DNA of 34,632 nucleotides from positions 1 through 34,632 of the IMG/VR virus record IMGVR_UViG_3300027917_000106; one strand, given 5' to 3'. The notes beneath the pieces were generated by a model, which did not search any database, was not told the DNA's origin, and worked only from the letters and a program-made list of their open reading frames with translations. The first letter of the stretch is position 1. Each line of letters begins with the position of its first letter. Of this stretch, positions 32,946 through 34,632 are shown one piece after another. The position numbers and the translations under genes were made by a program. Source of the stretch: a virus.

Positions 32946-33249
32946 TGATCACCCCCGAATAATAGCGCCCTATTACTTCCCAACGATCACTCGATGCATT
33001 TTTTCGATCCCACCACTTAGGATATCCCCGCCCTTGTTTCGCCAACGTCTCCCAGGGCTCTACAAGAACTCTTTCCCTTCCATCCATAATACCCAAGCCA
33101 ATATCAGCACGCACAACACCAACACACCCTCGTCCCACAACATTCGCTTTCTTCTTTGCCCTCTTTAAAACCTCACTATAGTCGCCAACAAACTCCCCTA
33201 AATTCTCGACTTCGCCACAATCGTTTTGTACGAAGCCAATCCACTTCAT
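32875..33249 (-). CDS. Hypothetical protein (124 aa)
   Basis: Starts at ATG 33249 (MKWIGFVQND), overlapping the upstream TGA as ATGA; a longer frame to 33540 has Cys/Arg-rich sequence unlike a protein and would overlap two genes. The middle includes EVLKRAKKKANVVGRGCVGV and the end is basic. No domain is recognised. Confidence 0.55.
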   Translation of the reverse strand: MKWIGFVQNDCGEVENLGEFVGDYSEVLKRAKKKANVVGRGCVGVVRADIGLGIMDGRERVLVEPWETLAKQGRGYPKWWDRKNASSDRWEVIGRYYSGVISEGRIVPIQKGARRVGPEAWRPE

Positions 33250-33449
33250 CTGCGTCTCAGCCTTAACGGCCACAATACGTGTCCCGCAATCACGCCTAGG
33301 AGAAAAGGAACCGACGGATGATCCTGGGCAAAGCCTAGAACAACAACACTGATCGTAGCTTCTCCTCCACCCCCGTAATATGCCCACACATCCCACGCAA
33401 TCAGGACAACCGAAACCGTCACAAGAATACCAATAGTCCAAGCTCGCAT
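33246..33449 (-). CDS. Small two-span membrane protein (67 aa)
   Basis: The ATG overlaps the upstream TGA as TGATG, after GAGGGG. Residues 4-24 (WTIGILVTVSVVLIAWDVWAY) and 43-60 (VPFLLGVIAGHVLW) are hydrophobic, linked by GGGGEATISVVVLG. The ATIS...PF..GV.AGH.LW pattern looks like a conserved small phage membrane protein; holin-like or envelope function is possible. The C-terminus is arginine-rich. Confidence 0.6.
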   Translation of the reverse strand: MRAWTIGILVTVSVVLIAWDVWAYYGGGGEATISVVVLGFAQDHPSVPFLLGVIAGHVLWPLRLRRR

Positions 33450-33694
33450 CACACCCCCTCTTGATTGACCACACACGCCTCCGCCTTAACTCTCCACCTA
33501 TTCCTCCTCCCCTTCTTCTGCACCTCAACTTCTTCGTCAACCAGCTTCAAGAAGCACTTCCGAATACACGCCGAGCACACCATGCTCGCTCCGCCATAGA
33601 ACATTCTGTTCGAGGTAGCATACCCGCACCGACACATATCGCACCGGTCTCGCGCCTCGCTGTATTTGAAACGCAATTCACGCATCGAATCCAT
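33449..33694 (-). CDS. Zinc-ribbon-like protein (81 aa)
   Basis: The start is chosen at ATG 33694 (MDSMREL); ATG 33685 with GGAAG eight bases upstream is equally possible. Cysteines at 18, 21, 23 and 40, 43, 47 (CDMCRC, CSACIRKC) suggest a zinc fold, followed by a charged helix with KKGRRNRWR. Probably nucleic-acid or host-factor binding; the family is not recognised. Confidence 0.55.
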   Translation of the reverse strand: MDSMRELRFKYSEARDRCDMCRCGYATSNRMFYGGASMVCSACIRKCFLKLVDEEVEVQKKGRRNRWRVKAEACVVNQEGV

Positions 33695-33884
33695 CTTCCA
33701 TATCCCCGAAGACCTGCCTGCTCCATTTGTAACCACATACGCAGCACATCATGTGGACTGTTATCTGCCCGCTCTCCGCTTGGTCCAAACTGCAATGTCT
33801 CCGTCTCGACCCACATTGCACACACCACAAATCCCCTGTCCCCCTCCCTGTCACCTCATTCTGGTCCAGGTCGTCCAGGCTCAT
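33678..33884 (-). CDS. Zinc-ribbon-like protein (68 aa)
   Basis: The start is ATG 33884 (MSLDDLDQNEV), seven bases after AGAGG; the longer frame from 33977 would overlap the upstream gene. CVQC (21-24) and CCVCG (47-51) form a zinc-ribbon spacing with an acidic N-terminus. The function is unknown. Confidence 0.55.
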   Translation of the reverse strand: MSLDDLDQNEVTGRGTGDLWCVQCGSRRRHCSLDQAESGQITVHMMCCVCGYKWSRQVFGDMEDGFDA

Positions 33885-34107
33885 TAATCGTCCTCTCAAT
33901 GACTTTCGCCCCTGGGAATACTTCGCATACTTGTCGCTCCACTTTCTTACATTCATTCTCTCTCCTTGCCCACCCAAGGGTTTCCGCCCCTCTCCTGGTC
34001 AGCTCATCAACCAACCAAGTTGGCGCAGTAGCGCCCCAATTTCTAGGCATAATGCAAACATCACCAGCAGGAGTCTCACCAATCTCCAAACTATACGCCC
34101 TCGCCAT
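33856..34107 (-). CDS. Hypothetical small protein (83 aa)
   Basis: The start is ATG 34107 (MARAYSLEIG), nine bases after GGAGGG; it overlaps the upstream stop by 17 bases. It includes PTWLVDELTRRGAETLGW and a charged helix. No metal site or known motif is present, in contrast to its neighbours. Confidence 0.55.
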   Translation of the reverse strand: MARAYSLEIGETPAGDVCIMPRNWGATAPTWLVDELTRRGAETLGWARRENECKKVERQVCEVFPGAKVIERTINEPGRPGPE

Positions 34108-34270
34108 CTGAATCAGCCCTCCAACAGGCCTGTCCTTCGATAGCCTCCTCCTGCTCCTCATACACACCCTCCCTACATCGCCTGCACAAGTCCCCAAAAA
34201 CACTGCACACATCAGCGTCATCTTCTTCCGTAAGAGGCTCACCACACTTCTGACAGCAAGACGAATACAT
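34091..34270 (-). CDS. Small zinc-finger protein (59 aa)
   Basis: The start is ATG 34270 (MYSSCCQKCGE), overlapping the upstream TGA as TGATG after AAGGAG. Cys5/Cys6/Cys9 and CRRC (29-32) give a paired-cysteine zinc site; the rest is acidic (EEQEEAIEG). The function is unknown. Confidence 0.55.
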   Translation of the reverse strand: MYSSCCQKCGEPLTEEDDADVCSVFGDLCRRCREGVYEEQEEAIEGQACWRADSDGEGV

Positions 34271-34482
34271 CACTCCTTCGAAAACCTCTGAATTGCATCG
34301 ATCCACGCCACTTCCGCAGACTGCTTACAAAACACCACCTCTAGCATCGTCCCGTCAGGGTGACCAAGCACACACCTACCCTCGTCATGGTCCAGATCCC
34401 TACGACCACGCCTGATACACAAACGGCATCCCTTCCCTGTATCGATAGTATCCGCCTCTGATATTTTCGCGTCTAAAAGCAT
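34270..34482 (-). CDS. Small protein with CxxC site (70 aa)
   Basis: GGAGG lies about eight bases before the ATG. CRLC (19-22) and Cys37 lie in a His/Asp-containing basic segment (RRGRRDLDHDEGRC). The C-terminal part (TMLEVVFCKQSAEVAWIDAI) looks like a small beta-alpha unit. It is possibly metal binding. The function is unknown. Confidence 0.55.
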   Translation of the reverse strand: MLLDAKISEADTIDTGKGCRLCIRRGRRDLDHDEGRCVLGHPDGTMLEVVFCKQSAEVAWIDAIQRFSKE

Positions 34483-34485
34483 CCG

Positions 34486-34632
34486 CTACACCTCCATAAA
34501 CAACCCGCCCTCAAGCAGCCTCAGAAACATTCTACCCCAAGAAACTCGATTTGAGCCGTACTGAATGAGAATATCCACCATCTCCTTAATTCCCTGGTCC
34601 CCAACCAATGCCAACAAATGAACCCCTCTAGG
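34486..34632 (-). CDS. Partial hypothetical protein, start outside the window
   Basis: The frame is open from the right edge and ends at TAG 34488-34486, giving 48 visible residues (including EMVDILIQYGSNRVSWGRMF) that look helical. The stop is three bases from the next start, fitting the same operon. No family is recognised. Confidence 0.4.
   Translation of the reverse strand, partial: PRGVHLLALVGDQGIKEMVDILIQYGSNRVSWGRMFLRLLEGGLFMEV

Noticed and set aside
32875-33540. 221-residue version of the 124-aa gene
   Set aside because: The extra N-terminus is Cys/Arg/Gly-rich and overlaps two other genes; ATG 33249 gives a standard ATGA overlap.
1-34632. Integrase, attachment sites or lysogeny repressor
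   Set aside because: No recombinase motif or helix-turn-helix repressor was recognised; lifestyle cannot be set from this window.

Overview
The window looks like a large part of a tailed double-stranded DNA bacteriophage genome (Caudoviricetes). It is probably podovirus-like, because it has a P22-type large portal, a scaffold and HK97-type major capsid protein, a head-tail adaptor candidate, a nozzle-like protein, and a block of very large internal or ejection-type proteins, with no tape measure, sheath or baseplate genes. The host cannot be named. A Gram-negative host is suggested, not proven, by the phage-encoded exported proteins, a candidate lipoprotein and an outer-membrane-barrel-like small ORF. 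No polymerase, integrase or tRNA is visible, so part of the genome probably lies outside the window; coding sequences are cut at both edges.

Layout. (1) 1-1411, plus strand: the 3' part of a TIM-barrel glycosidase-like protein followed by three small genes, convergent with everything else. (2) 1412-3834, minus strand: a lysis and membrane module (zinc amidase endolysin, an XhlA-like membrane protein, a holin candidate, a membrane-anchored Cys-rich protein). (3) 3834-6263: two exported proteins. (4) 6260-13329: four large or alanine/glycine-rich proteins with the features of internal virion or DNA-ejection proteins. (5) 13339-18829: fibre-like protein, tail protein, nozzle-like protein, adaptor candidate and connectors. 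(6) 18842-21050: two tandem pairs of related virion proteins. (7) 21118-30320: head and packaging module (major capsid, scaffold, a HExxH lipoprotein, portal, large terminase, small basic proteins, a candidate small terminase). A strong intrinsic terminator directly follows the major capsid gene. (8) 30362-34632: a tightly overlapped minus-strand array of very small proteins, at least eight of them with paired-cysteine zinc sites, plus one PD-(D/E)XK-like nuclease.

Two non-coding stretches in region 8 stand out. At about 30630-30960 a run of consecutive stable hairpins, including G-U pairs that only work on the minus strand, suggests a structured RNA just upstream of the packaging genes. At 31777-31953 there is an array of palindromes in which a TGACA-N-TGTCA site and an ACGCAGYGCGT site alternate as two tandem composite units. 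This looks like a control or origin-type region. A third shared element, GCTTA-N9-TAAGC, occurs before the scaffold gene and across the start codon of the candidate small terminase.

Most minus-strand genes are joined by TGATG, TAATG or ATGA overlaps, so translation is probably coupled along long leftward transcripts running from packaging and head genes to tail, ejection and lysis genes.
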